The notes under the pieces were generated by a model. That model saw nothing but the letters and a program-made list of their open reading frames with translations. It was not told where the DNA came from and made no database searches. From contig CAJPIO010000002.1 in NCBI GenBank assembly GCA_905365145.1, positions 127,588 through 191,587 on the forward strand: 64,000 nucleotides of DNA, given 5' to 3'. Source of the DNA: Candidatus Saccharimonadota bacterium (GTDB lineage Bacteria; Patescibacteriota; Saccharimonadia; Saccharimonadales; Saccharimonadaceae). The position numbers were made by a program, and so were the translations under genes. Shown piece by piece: positions 42,630 to 52,773 of the stretch (positions are counted from its first letter, which is position 1; every line of letters starts with the position of its first letter).

Positions 42630-43919
42630 CTACTTTGCCTGTTGAATACTAGCGTTGATTTCTCTATTGCTTATACTACCTTTACCCCAGTAGGCTTCGT
42701 CTGCCAATTTGCTAACTTTAGCTGGATTCCTAGTGCCCATCTGATTCGGCAACCAATTTCTAGTGAGCTTAAGCGACCGCTCTTCACGTTCCATTGATTT
42801 TTGTAGTGCATCTTCATCCAAATTTGTTCTACTCTCAACGAACACCAGCTTAAAGTTGTCTGGCATCAGATAATCAGCCAGCCACATCACCCGCGGCATG
42901 TGTGCAATATCGGCTACAAACACTGCTGTCATTTCAGTGTCTGCCAACAATTCCATCTTTTGTTCGGTACTCATTAGACCAACTTCATCAGCGTCATAGC
43001 CCTCTTTAATCAACTGTTTAGATAAAATTATCGGGATGCTATTAGTAAAGTTCGTAACCGTATCAACCGAGTCGGGTTCCTCATCTGTGAACTCATCCAG
43101 TTTTCCAACTACTTCATTAATTTCTTTTTCACTCTTACCTTCACTTCGTAACTTTTCAGCGACGTTCTTCAACATCTGTTCTCTCATTAGTGTTGAAGTA
43201 CTGATGCGCGGATATTTCTCATATTCATCCAATAGTGCGTCAGTCAACTCAGATGGGCTGGCGATATCTGGATCAACACCATGCGCCTCGTATATTCGCC
43301 GAAGCGCCCGGGTACAAACCTGCATATCCTGCATTGTTGGATCAGCGTCAACTTCATGCATCAAATCATTCAAATCGACTCGTGTTCTCGCCACCAGTTT
43401 CCGTATTTGCGCATCAGGCGTATGAATCACATCTTCACAATTAAGTCCGGCGCTCTCAGCCAAAATTGGCATTGCTGTCGCCATAGCAATCGTCTTGTTG
43501 TTCATCCTACCAGTGTGAACAACTTGTACATTAGTATTGCCGGATTCAATCGCCCGCACATACAGATCGCTAACCATGTCGGTATTTGCCACCGACTCTG
43601 GCGGCAGTTTGACATTCCTGTCAGGGTGTCCAACTTCTGCCCCAACAACCTCTTCACCGCGAGCAATATTGATGATGACATCAGCCGCAGACACGGCTCC
43701 AGCAACCTCTGGACCATTAAGATATGTAAAGGTAATTTCAGGGCAGTCCTGCTGTAACTGTTTGGAAAAACCGCGATACGGTACATAAACAATTGAGCGA
43801 CTCCTCGGCTCTCTTTCAGGATGGTCCGGGTCGGTAAATAGATTGTCCGATACTCTGGTTAGATAGCTTTCATGAGCATCTCGCGTATGTTCAATCTTAG
43901 GGCTAGAAATTTTCTCCAT
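42630..43919 (-). CDS. Unknown 429-aa cytoplasmic protein in the rhamnose cluster
   Basis: The 429-aa acidic soluble protein has no membrane helix. The N-terminal half has alternating strands (SIVYVPYRGF, ADVIINIARGEE, VQVVHTGRMNN) and the C-terminal part has FVADIAHMPRV and KLVFVESRT. This order faintly recalls DUF218/YdcF proteins, but I cannot confirm it. A helical insert lies at about 185-300. It is transcribed away from rmlA from the best consensus promoter in the window (TTGACA, 17 bp, TAAAAT, six bases, ATG). High expression is therefore expected. Confidence 0.6.
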   Translation of the reverse strand: MEKISSPKIEHTRDAHESYLTRVSDNLFTDPDHPEREPRSRSIVYVPYRGFSKQLQQDCPEITFTYLNGPEVAGAVSAADVIINIARGEEVVGAEVGHPDRNVKLPPESVANTDMVSDLYVRAIESGNTNVQVVHTGRMNNKTIAMATAMPILAESAGLNCEDVIHTPDAQIRKLVARTRVDLNDLMHEVDADPTMQDMQVCTRALRRIYEAHGVDPDIASPSELTDALLDEYEKYPRISTSTLMREQMLKNVAEKLRSEGKSEKEINEVVGKLDEFTDEEPDSVDTVTNFTNSIPIILSKQLIKEGYDADEVGLMSTEQKMELLADTEMTAVFVADIAHMPRVMWLADYLMPDNFKLVFVESRTNLDEDALQKSMEREERSLKLTRNWLPNQMGTRNPAKVSKLADEAYWGKGSISNREINASIQQAK

Positions 43920-43925
43920 CCTTTT

Positions 43926-43977
43926 ATTTTAACTTACTTTTGTACTTTTGTCAATTAGCTAATCTGTTTGCTATACT
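43926..43977. promoter_or_regulatory. Divergent promoters of the 429-aa gene and rmlA
   Basis: Minus strand: TTGACA (43949-43954), 17-bp spacer, TAAAAT (43926-43931), six bases to ATG 43919. Plus strand: TTGTCA (43948-43953), 18-bp spacer, TATACT (43972-43977) preceded by TGC. The two -35 elements overlap almost completely, so the polymerases compete. Confidence 0.7.
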
Positions 43978-44000
43978 TATATCATAAAAGTAGGAGGTTT

Positions 44001-44855
<855 letters not shown>

Positions 44856-44861
44856 TTACCG

Positions 44862-45566
44862 ATGAAAAAAGTTTGTGTCATCATACCCGCCTACAACGAA
44901 TCTAGCGTCATCAAAGATGTTATTAAAAAAGCCAAAAAAGTTTTCTCAAAAGCCAAAAAAGACTACTCAATTGATATAGTTCTAATCAACGACGGATCAA
45001 AAGACAATACGCTCGAACAAGCTCGAAAAGGCGGCGCAATTGTCATTGATCATATTTTGAATTCTGGAGCCGGCGGCGCAACGCTAACTGGGCTTGCCTA
45101 CGCGCGGCAACACGGCTATGATATTGCCGCTACCATGGATGCTGATGGCCAGCACGATCCAGAAGATGTTTTGGCGGGTATTCGGCAGAGCGACAGCTCT
45201 AACACTGATTTACTTATCGGTAGCCGACTCATCAATAGCGAGGGCATGTCTAGGACTAAGGTTTTGGGAAATAAAGGCTTAAGTTTCATCACTTATGCCC
45301 TGTTTGGTATTAATGTTACTGACTCGCAATCCGGACTGCGAGTTTACTCGCGAAGGGCAATTGATAACCTCGACTGGAAATCGACTGGCTACGAATTTTG
45401 CTCAGAAATGATTTGGCGTGCCAAACAAGCAGGCATGGTAATCGGTGAATATCCAATCAAGGCAATTTACACTGACTATTCCCGCGCCAAAGGTCAAAAC
45501 AACTGGAATGCCATCAATATCGTCAAACGACTATTTAAGCAACGCTTAACGGAGTTATTCGAATGA
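44862..45566 (+). CDS. GT2 glycosyltransferase (dolichyl-phosphate-mannose-synthase-like)
   Basis: The 234-aa GT-A enzyme begins CVIIPAYNESSVI. It has the DGS motif LINDGSKDNT and the metal-binding DADGQHDPED. It probably transfers a sugar to polyprenyl phosphate. It overlaps the next small membrane protein (ATGA), a frequent pairing for this GT subfamily. Confidence 0.85.
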   Translation: MKKVCVIIPAYNESSVIKDVIKKAKKVFSKAKKDYSIDIVLINDGSKDNTLEQARKGGAIVIDHILNSGAGGATLTGLAYARQHGYDIAATMDADGQHDPEDVLAGIRQSDSSNTDLLIGSRLINSEGMSRTKVLGNKGLSFITYALFGINVTDSQSGLRVYSRRAIDNLDWKSTGYEFCSEMIWRAKQAGMVIGEYPIKAIYTDYSRAKGQNNWNAINIVKRLFKQRLTELFE

Positions 45567-45916
45567 GATATCTTATCCTAGTACTACTCAATGTGCCGAT
45601 TATTTTAGCAGCATTGATCAATATCATCACTCAGTACAAACTGCGCAAAGTTAGTGTAACGCGCTTTCGCCATCAATTAATCATCTGGATGGTTATCATG
45701 GTTGTACTGATTGGGTCATTTCCTCTGTATAATATTTCGATTGGCCATCCGCCGCTGGATTCGTCAGAATTAAGCCTATTTGATATTTTGCAAACTACAG
45801 CAATTATTTTGCTATTCTACATCGCCAACAACCAGCGCCAGCGTATCGACCAAAACGAGCGAAGACTGCGTGATTTGCATCAAGAATTATCAATCAGGCT
45901 ATCGAATGAAAAATAG
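45563..45916 (+). CDS. DUF2304 small membrane protein
   Basis: The 117-aa protein has three predicted membrane helices (about 3-24, 37-58, 70-90) and a charged C-terminal helix. It is typical of DUF2304 proteins that accompany polyprenyl-phosphate glycosyltransferases. It overlaps both neighbours and is likely the partner of the GT2 enzyme upstream. Confidence 0.7.
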   Translation: MRYLILVLLNVPIILAALINIITQYKLRKVSVTRFRHQLIIWMVIMVVLIGSFPLYNISIGHPPLDSSELSLFDILQTTAIILLFYIANNQRQRIDQNERRLRDLHQELSIRLSNEK

Positions 45917-46721
45917 TATTGATATTATCGTACCGTACTGGGGTGAGTTTTCACTACTGAAGCAAACCGTCGATTCAGTGCTAGCACAAACCAGCAAAGC
46001 CTGGCATTTGACTATTCTTGACGATCATTATCCAGATAAAACTGCCTACAATCATTACAAAAAATTAAACGATAAACGTATCACGTATATCAGACACCGT
46101 AAAAATATTGGTATCACCGCCAACTTTAATTACGCTATTCAACACGCAAGCGCACCGTATTGTATGATCGTCGGCTGCGACGATAAACTACTACCTAGCT
46201 ACGTTGATACTGCGCTAAAAAACATTGGTGAAGCAGACTTTTATCAGCCTCGCGTACAGATAATCGACGACAAAAGTAACGTATATCTACCGCTTGTCGA
46301 TAAAGTGAAAAGAATACTGCAGCCTAAAAAATCTGGTATACTGTCTGGTGAAAAACTTGCTGCGTCGCTTTGCTGCGGTAATTGGCTTTATTTTCCATCC
46401 ATCACTTGGAAAACCGATACCCTCAAACGATATTCATTTGATACAAAGTATAAAATCCTTGAAGACGTCATCGTCGAATTAACCATGATTATTGATGGCG
46501 CTTCGCTTTATTTTGACACAACAGAAACTTTTCAATACCGCCGTTTTGCCGAGTCGTTATCCAGCAAGGAAAAAGGTAAAAATGGTATCCGATTCAAGGA
46601 AGAGAAAGAAGTCTACGATAATTTTTCCGATAGGTTTAATGAGATTGGCTGGAAAAAAGCCGCACGAGCAGCAAAACTTCGCGTGACATCACGCATTCAC
46701 AGTTTCCTGTCGCGGTTTTAG
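45906..46721 (+). CDS. GT2 glycosyltransferase
   Basis: The 271-aa GT-A enzyme begins SIDIIVPYWGEF, with the Asp in LTILDDHYPDKT and VGCDDK as the DxD-type site. The acceptor side (WLYFPSITWKTDTL, about 155-168) fits capsule/rhamnan glycosyltransferases. ATG 45906 lies in the end of the previous gene; the longer frame from 45780 runs through that gene and is not supported. Confidence 0.82.
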   Translation: MKNSIDIIVPYWGEFSLLKQTVDSVLAQTSKAWHLTILDDHYPDKTAYNHYKKLNDKRITYIRHRKNIGITANFNYAIQHASAPYCMIVGCDDKLLPSYVDTALKNIGEADFYQPRVQIIDDKSNVYLPLVDKVKRILQPKKSGILSGEKLAASLCCGNWLYFPSITWKTDTLKRYSFDTKYKILEDVIVELTMIIDGASLYFDTTETFQYRRFAESLSSKEKGKNGIRFKEEKEVYDNFSDRFNEIGWKKAARAAKLRVTSRIHSFLSRF

Positions 46722-46737
46722 CGCTTATCCTATCACT

Positions 46738-47727
46738 CTATTTTGTCTTTGCAAATTTGCGATTAACCGCCCAGGCGTACAGATTGACGATTATCGATTG
46801 CGGCAATAGGTCATACAATCGCCAGTTTATGTCCTTCTTGGCTACTGGCATTTTAGCTTTTTTCCAGGGCGTTAGTTTCAAATATTTACGCCACAAAAAA
46901 CCAACTGGATTATCGTTACCCTGCTGCCATGGCCGACCGTTCACACCAAACTGCGAATGAATGATCTTCGGCGTGTAGTAACTCTCCATGATTTCATCAT
47001 AACTATAAAAACTCTCTGGCAAGAAACCATTGGCCTTAATATATTTTTTAATGTCATAGCCATAGAAAACGGTCGAGAAATTATATTCCACGCCAATCTT
47101 CTTGATCTTGCCTTTGAAAAACACGTTGCACAAATCTTGGTCAGCCACCTCGTAATGATTGTGTCGTAAATGCTCGCGCATCTTAGCATCAATCTTATCT
47201 TTCATCCATTTTTTGTGATTGATAAGCATAATCCCACAATTAAAGTAACCGTCGGTTGGTTTCAAACCAATGACATCCTTGTGCGCGTTCACCATGGTAG
47301 CGTCATATGACAGCGCCATCACATTACCCTCGAAATCAAGCTCCAAAAGACCATCAAGCGCACCGCTAATCACCGTGTGCGGATTGATATACAAAATCCG
47401 GTCTGTTTTAATATCAAGCTTAGCAAACGCCAGCATCTTATACCATGTGATATATAATCCCTTCCAAGCCTTAACGCCAATCTCTTTCAATTCGTCAGGA
47501 TAACTTGACACGTCAACGAAAGTAATTGTCGCGTTCTTATAATTTCCAACCATTTTGTTGAATTTATTGATACTATCTTTTTTGAGCTGATGTCCAAGGT
47601 AGAAAATATTAATTTGCTTCAAGTGCTTATTGTTCTCCAAAAGCGATACAATAGAAATTGCACTGACTACTGCATAGTTGTCATCACTTTGATATATAAC
47701 GTTTAGAATTCCTTTATTCACGGTCAC
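46738..47727 (-). CDS. GT8-family glycosyltransferase with altered DxD motif
   Basis: The 329-aa protein matches GT8 enzymes. It has YQSDDNYAVVSAISIVSLL at the start, GYFNCGIMLINHKKWMKD in the centre and a HSQFGVNGRPWQ stretch near the end. The position usually occupied by the metal-binding DxD (YLDxDT) reads YINPHT, so both aspartates are replaced. It starts at GTG with AGGAG upstream. It may use another metal site, another donor, or be impaired. It is preceded on the same strand by rmlD2 and wzx. Confidence 0.8.
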   Translation of the reverse strand: MTVNKGILNVIYQSDDNYAVVSAISIVSLLENNKHLKQINIFYLGHQLKKDSINKFNKMVGNYKNATITFVDVSSYPDELKEIGVKAWKGLYITWYKMLAFAKLDIKTDRILYINPHTVISGALDGLLELDFEGNVMALSYDATMVNAHKDVIGLKPTDGYFNCGIMLINHKKWMKDKIDAKMREHLRHNHYEVADQDLCNVFFKGKIKKIGVEYNFSTVFYGYDIKKYIKANGFLPESFYSYDEIMESYYTPKIIHSQFGVNGRPWQQGNDNPVGFLWRKYLKLTPWKKAKMPVAKKDINWRLYDLLPQSIIVNLYAWAVNRKFAKTK

Positions 47728-47733
47728 AATCTC

Positions 47734-48591
47734 CTATTCATTCACCGGTAACTGGCTAATATAATCTTTCAACAGGTCTGTGTAATCACTTGGTGTAAAA
47801 CCCGTTTGACGCAATTTTGACAAATCCATATCGCTATTGAGCGGCCGCGGCGCAAAGCCTGGCTTGTTGGCAGCGTATTCCTCGGTAGAAATCGGCTGTA
47901 CGCGACTGCGATTATATCCGGCATATTCAAACACGTCAGCGGCAATTTCGTACCACGACTTCACCGGACCTTCGTTGGTTACGTTATATAGTCCATATGC
48001 AACTTTATTATCTAAGAAGAATTTAGTAGCTCGAGCAATCTCTGACGCAAAAGTCAGCCGGCCAAACTGATCATTGACGACTTTTGGATTGATGCGCATA
48101 TCCGCCAAGTTTTTCATGGTTTTTGGCATATTGTGACCATCGCCAACGACCCAAGATACTCGCATGATATAGTGTTTTGGCACCAAGCTAACCGCCAGAT
48201 CACCAGCGGCCTTACTTTCTCCATAAACCAACAGAGGCGCAACTACTTCATCGTCTTTATGATTTTTCTCTCGGCCATCCCAGACATAATCTGACGAATA
48301 GTGAACAAGGGTCTTATTTTGCTCAATAGCAATCTTAGCTAGGTTGCGCGGACCATAGGCATTAGCTAACCACGTCTTGGCGCGCAATTCCGGAGTTTCA
48401 GAACCATCAGCATTAACTAACGCTGCTGCATTGATGATAACGTCATACTTTGACCAGTCAAACGCCTTTACTCGTTCCTCGTCGGCTATATCCAACTCTT
48501 CTCGTGATAATGCCTTGGCATCCGGAAACATAGCACACAACGCCTTACCTAGTTGCCCACCTGCTCCCAAAATTACATATTTCTTACTCAT
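47734..48591 (-). CDS. rmlD: Second dTDP-4-dehydrorhamnose reductase
   Basis: The 285-aa SDR enzyme has GAGGQLGKAL (about 9-18), SSDYVWDG and YGESKAAGD (Tyr-x3-Lys). It is clearly homologous to the product of 41782-42624 but divergent, so it is not a recent duplicate. It overlaps wzx by four bases and precedes the GT8 gene by a few bases. It could serve the same step under another promoter or reduce a related dTDP-sugar. Confidence 0.88.
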   Translation of the reverse strand: MSKKYVILGAGGQLGKALCAMFPDAKALSREELDIADEERVKAFDWSKYDVIINAAALVNADGSETPELRAKTWLANAYGPRNLAKIAIEQNKTLVHYSSDYVWDGREKNHKDDEVVAPLLVYGESKAAGDLAVSLVPKHYIMRVSWVVGDGHNMPKTMKNLADMRINPKVVNDQFGRLTFASEIARATKFFLDNKVAYGLYNVTNEGPVKSWYEIAADVFEYAGYNRSRVQPISTEEYAANKPGFAPRPLNSDMDLSKLRQTGFTPSDYTDLLKDYISQLPVNE

Positions 48592-49844
48592 AATTCCCCT
48601 TTGCTTTTGTCAGTTATTATAGCATCTTTTAGCGACCGCTTGTAGATAAACAGCAGAAGTGCCACTTGCAAAAAGCTGATCATCATGAAAACCAGCACGC
48701 TGCCCAACATCGCCAACCGCTCAATCAAACACATAGACACCACTACCGCCAAAATATCCGTGAGTAGCAGTGTATAAAATTGCCCCTTGAATCGGCGCAT
48801 GATGATTAAAAGGTTAACGTAAATCGATACAAAAGCGTTTGCCGCCGCTCCAATAACCATAATTGTCAAATCAAGGCGGAAATTGTTAATATTGATGCCA
48901 AAAATAGTGTTAAGCACCCAAACACCAACCAAATAACTCAGAACAACTGAAAATGCACCTATTCCAAAGGTTATTTGATTAATCTTGCCGACGATTCGCG
49001 CGAACTCCTTCAGTCTTCCTTTTATTAATAGTTCAGACAAATTGACGACATTCGGCTGAATAATAAACGATATGAAGAGTCCAAGGAGCGTAATTGGCAT
49101 TGCCATAATTCCAAAATAACCAATTTGATCAGGATGGGACTTGTCCAAAAAATACCGCGGGATATTGAGTGAAAACATCGTCAAAAACATCACAACAAAT
49201 ACCGCTGAAGTACGTTTCATGATTACGACAGCCTGACCGGCGTATTCTTTGATGAACTTTTTATTCATAGCAATAGCCTCAACACGTCGCACCCATAACA
49301 CATCATACAGAAGGATAATGAGCGCATTGACTAGCAATATCGCCAATGTGCCATACATGACATTTTTAGTTACAATATCAACCACTATAAATACCCCAAA
49401 ACCAAGAATCGCTTTCATGGTTAGTGAGATGCCAGCGATGTACAATTTACGATGGATTTGCAAAACACCATACAACGAATCGGCAATTGATTCTAAAATT
49501 TTAAAGGCTACCAAAATCATAATCAAGCCCGTTTTAGTAGCGTTATATCCATTCAATACACAAAACACCACTGCAGAAACTGCCACAATAAGCGATGCAG
49601 CGAAACGCACAGCGACATAACCGCCGCTGCAAAATTCCCGCTTGACATCAGATGCCTGATAAGTCCGACCACCCCATAAAGATATCGCCCAAAACACCAC
49701 CGAAAGCGACAACGCAAACGAAAATAACCCAGAATCCTCGATGCCATTCAACCGTGTAATAACAATCAATAATACTGGTGAAATTGCACTCTGCAACAGT
49801 GAACCTAACGAGTTCCAGATGTAGTCCTTTTTCTGCGATTGCAT
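48588..49844 (-). CDS. wzx: Polysaccharide flippase (Wzx/MATE-like)
   Basis: The 418-aa integral membrane protein has about 12 helices. It fits the polysaccharide transport family that flips undecaprenyl-linked repeat units across the membrane. Its -10 box TATACT (49851-49856, minus strand, preceded by TGC) lies six bases before the ATG. It heads the operon wzx-rmlD2-GT8. Confidence 0.82.
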   Translation of the reverse strand: MQSQKKDYIWNSLGSLLQSAISPVLLIVITRLNGIEDSGLFSFALSLSVVFWAISLWGGRTYQASDVKREFCSGGYVAVRFAASLIVAVSAVVFCVLNGYNATKTGLIMILVAFKILESIADSLYGVLQIHRKLYIAGISLTMKAILGFGVFIVVDIVTKNVMYGTLAILLVNALIILLYDVLWVRRVEAIAMNKKFIKEYAGQAVVIMKRTSAVFVVMFLTMFSLNIPRYFLDKSHPDQIGYFGIMAMPITLLGLFISFIIQPNVVNLSELLIKGRLKEFARIVGKINQITFGIGAFSVVLSYLVGVWVLNTIFGININNFRLDLTIMVIGAAANAFVSIYVNLLIIMRRFKGQFYTLLLTDILAVVVSMCLIERLAMLGSVLVFMMISFLQVALLLFIYKRSLKDAIITDKSKGEL

Positions 49845-49850
49845 ATCATT

Positions 49851-49891
49851 AGTATAGCAAGTTTGCTCAATAAACTACTCTACTTTATAAT
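49851..49891. promoter_or_regulatory. Divergent promoters of wzx and the first DUF2142 gene
   Basis: Minus strand: TGCTATACT (49851-49859), six bases to ATG 49844. Plus strand: TATAAT (49886-49891), eleven bases to ATG 49903. Confidence 0.55.
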
Positions 49892-49902
49892 TTGCTTAGT
49901 AT

Positions 49903-51291
49903 ATGAAAAAATATTGGTCTCGCTTTCTGTCGTTTATTAAAAAGCCTGAAAATGTCTTTATATCTTTATCATTGTTTTTTGGAGTGTTGTCGGCAGCCAC
50001 CGTACCTCTGCTGTCAATCAATGACGAAGGTGTACATTATATGCGGGCCTATGGGTTATCCCAAGGAAAAATTGAATCAGGAGTTGCCTGTACTTTACCT
50101 AAAGAAGTGGTATTAAAAGCAAAAGAAGCAGATGTAAATAATTTCGTAACTAGCTATAAGAAAACTATAAATCGTAGCGATACAGAGACAGGGAAATGCA
50201 GCAGCGCAACTGGCTATCCTCCAATTATGCATCTACCGCAGACAATTGGTATCATTTTGGCAAATCTCATACATGGTTCACTTGGGATAACTATTATATT
50301 CGGAAGATTGGCCAACCTAATATTTTATTCATTTGCTCTTTATTTCATCATAAAATGGGTACGCGTTGGCAAATGGGCATTCGTAGCAACCGGCCTATTT
50401 CCGCTAATGATCCATTTGGCAGCGTCGCTTTCCGGAGACAGTATGACAAATATCGCAATTTTTACCGCTATTGCTGCTACGCTAAATCTCTTTAGTCAAA
50501 AAAGCTCATTAACTCGACAGCAGCAGTTGCTTATTATTGCTGTAGCCTGCTTGTTAATTCTCACAAAGTCGGTAACAATACTCTTATTATCACCAGTTAT
50601 TTTCTTGCCGAAGCGCCTCTTCGTTTCAGATGAAAAATCAAAAATATCTTTTATTCCGCAAAAATGGTTGGTTCTCTCAGCAGCAGCAATATTAGCAGGC
50701 CTTTGTTTAATAGCGTGGCTTCATGTATACACACAACCCTTACTCACCACTGGCGCACCGCATAATCCGCTTCACAGCAATCCGCTAAAATTTATCCAGA
50801 TATTATTTAATACCTATCTAAACCCAAACCTGCCCGTATCCGATGATATCCTAAGGGGCGTGATTGGCGCATTTTCTGCTTTTAAATATGGGCTGCCGCT
50901 TTTTATATTACTACCCTCATTTTCCCTCCTCTCCCTCTCTCTCCTTCATTACAACAAGAAAGACCAGGAATTGTTAGGAGAGAATACTGGTAAATTGGCA
51001 GTGTATAATTTGGCGACAATTGGGTTGTTTGTTTGTGCAGTGTCGTATGCTATGTATACAGCGTGGGCCTTATTGCCGTTTAGGTTTGGCGAGGGAGCGT
51101 ATTATGCGGATGGTGTTCAGGGTAGATATTTTACAGCAACAGCAGTTATGTTAGTGCCAGTAGGATTATGGCTGCAGAAGTATATTAATGTAAGGACTAA
51201 GAATGAAAAAGTATTTAACCTTATTATGTTCTTTGGGCTAGCTCTAATACTTAGTTTTTATGTTTTTGAGACGGTGTGGAAATTTAAGTAG
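49903..51291 (+). CDS. DUF2142 membrane protein, copy 1
   Basis: The 462-aa protein has 11 or so membrane helices and an N-terminal extracytoplasmic acidic site (INDEGVHYMRAYGLSQG). It resembles DUF2142/GT-C-type glycosyltransferases that use polyprenyl-linked sugars. A second copy follows at once. The last 361 bp of coding sequence are identical between the two, while the remaining N-terminal part differs at many residues. The identical part is also rich in G and T on the coding strand, unlike the rest of the gene. Confidence 0.75.
   Translation: MKKYWSRFLSFIKKPENVFISLSLFFGVLSAATVPLLSINDEGVHYMRAYGLSQGKIESGVACTLPKEVVLKAKEADVNNFVTSYKKTINRSDTETGKCSSATGYPPIMHLPQTIGIILANLIHGSLGITIIFGRLANLIFYSFALYFIIKWVRVGKWAFVATGLFPLMIHLAASLSGDSMTNIAIFTAIAATLNLFSQKSSLTRQQQLLIIAVACLLILTKSVTILLLSPVIFLPKRLFVSDEKSKISFIPQKWLVLSAAAILAGLCLIAWLHVYTQPLLTTGAPHNPLHSNPLKFIQILFNTYLNPNLPVSDDILRGVIGAFSAFKYGLPLFILLPSFSLLSLSLLHYNKKDQELLGENTGKLAVYNLATIGLFVCAVSYAMYTAWALLPFRFGEGAYYADGVQGRYFTATAVMLVPVGLWLQKYINVRTKNEKVFNLIMFFGLALILSFYVFETVWKFK
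50920..51280 (+). repeat. Identical 361-bp block, copy 1
   Basis: Read base by base, this block equals 52348-52708. It begins in a pyrimidine tract (TTTTCCCTCCTCTCC...) and ends three codons before the stop. It spans the last three to four membrane helices of the DUF2142 gene. Confidence 0.9.
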
Positions 51292-51330
51292 CTATCCTAA
51301 TCATGACAATATGCTAGAATAAAAACAGTT

Positions 51331-52719
51331 ATGAAAAAATATTGGTCTTTATTCTTATCTTTTATTAAAAAGCCTGAAAATGTTTTTATATCTTTGTCTT
51401 TATTATTTGGAGTACTATCGGCAATACTAGTCCCTCAGTTATCTGTTAGCGACGAGAACATGCACTATATGCGCGCCTACGGAATATCTCAAGGTCGCGT
51501 AGAGTCTAACTCACCCTGTACATTGCCGAAAGATGTTATCAAAAGAGCTGAAGCAGTTTACGAAGGTAACTTTTCCGCTGATTATTCTAAACCTATAGAT
51601 CGAAACATAATGGACGTTCATAAGTGCAGCAGCGCCTCTGGCTACCCACCAATTATGCACCTGCCGCAAACAATCGGCATCGGTATAGCAAGTTTATTTA
51701 ATGGATCTACTGGTCTAACTATCTTATTTGGGCGTCTTGCTAACGCACTTTTCTATTCAATCGCTGTCTATCTCATTATCAAGTGGGTGCGCATCGGTAA
51801 GTGGGCTTTTACAGTAATTGGACTTATTCCACTAATGATTCACATGGCGGCGTCGCTATCCAGCGACTGCATGACAAATGTGGCAGTATTTACAATTACT
51901 GCTTTTACCTTGAACCTATTCACCCAAAAGGATAAGTTATCACATAAACAAACAGTCGCTCTTATCTGTATAGGAGTATTCCTTACTCTAACCAAATCTG
52001 TAAATGCCTTACTACTATTTCCTCTTCTGTTTTTACCAAAGCGTCTATTCTCACCCAACAAAAACGAACATCTACCATTTAATATTCAGAAGTGGACTAT
52101 ATTGGTAGTAACTGGTATCGCCGCAATAATTAGCATACTAATTTGGCAAAAAATATATGGTCAGCCTCTACTCACCACCGGAGCAGCTCACAACCCTCTA
52201 CATAGCAACCCTATTAAGTTTATTACCATATTGTTTAATACATACATCAGTCCAACTATCGGGTATACGGATACTGTATTACGCGGTAGTGTTGGTGAAT
52301 TTTCATCCTTTAAATACCACCTGCCTTTGTTTGTGCTGATACCGCTCTTTTCCCTCCTCTCCCTCTCTCTCCTTCATTACAACAAGAAAGACCAGGAATT
52401 GTTAGGAGAGAATACTGGTAAATTGGCAGTGTATAATTTGGCGACAATTGGGTTGTTTGTTTGTGCAGTGTCGTATGCTATGTATACAGCGTGGGCCTTA
52501 TTGCCGTTTAGGTTTGGCGAGGGAGCGTATTATGCGGATGGTGTTCAGGGTAGATATTTTACAGCAACAGCAGTTATGTTAGTGCCAGTAGGATTATGGC
52601 TGCAGAAGTATATTAATGTAAGGACTAAGAATGAAAAAGTATTTAACCTTATTATGTTCTTTGGGCTAGCTCTAATACTTAGTTTTTATGTTTTTGAGAC
52701 GGTGTGGACTTATAAATAA
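51331..52719 (+). CDS. DUF2142 membrane protein, copy 2
   Basis: The 462-aa paralogue has the same layout as copy 1 (VSDENMHYMRAYGISQG at the start) and an identical C-terminal quarter. TAGAAT (51315-51320) lies ten bases before the ATG, so it may have its own promoter. Mosaic identity points to gene conversion or to exchange of the 3' end. A role in glycan modification is inferred from the family and the surroundings. Confidence 0.75.
   Translation: MKKYWSLFLSFIKKPENVFISLSLLFGVLSAILVPQLSVSDENMHYMRAYGISQGRVESNSPCTLPKDVIKRAEAVYEGNFSADYSKPIDRNIMDVHKCSSASGYPPIMHLPQTIGIGIASLFNGSTGLTILFGRLANALFYSIAVYLIIKWVRIGKWAFTVIGLIPLMIHMAASLSSDCMTNVAVFTITAFTLNLFTQKDKLSHKQTVALICIGVFLTLTKSVNALLLFPLLFLPKRLFSPNKNEHLPFNIQKWTILVVTGIAAIISILIWQKIYGQPLLTTGAAHNPLHSNPIKFITILFNTYISPTIGYTDTVLRGSVGEFSSFKYHLPLFVLIPLFSLLSLSLLHYNKKDQELLGENTGKLAVYNLATIGLFVCAVSYAMYTAWALLPFRFGEGAYYADGVQGRYFTATAVMLVPVGLWLQKYINVRTKNEKVFNLIMFFGLALILSFYVFETVWTYK
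52348..52708 (+). repeat. Identical 361-bp block, copy 2
   Basis: This is the direct repeat of 50920-51280 at an offset of 1428 bp. The flanking bases differ on both sides, so the borders are sharp. Confidence 0.9.
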
Positions 52720-52773
52720 TTTTTACTCTGATCTTTGTTGTTTGTGCTTATTTTGTGTTAAAATAGCATAAAT

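Noticed and set aside
49903..52719. Assembly artefact (false tandem duplication)
   Set aside because: The N-terminal three quarters of the two genes differ at many positions, so both copies are real. Only the shared 361 bp could be affected by collapse.
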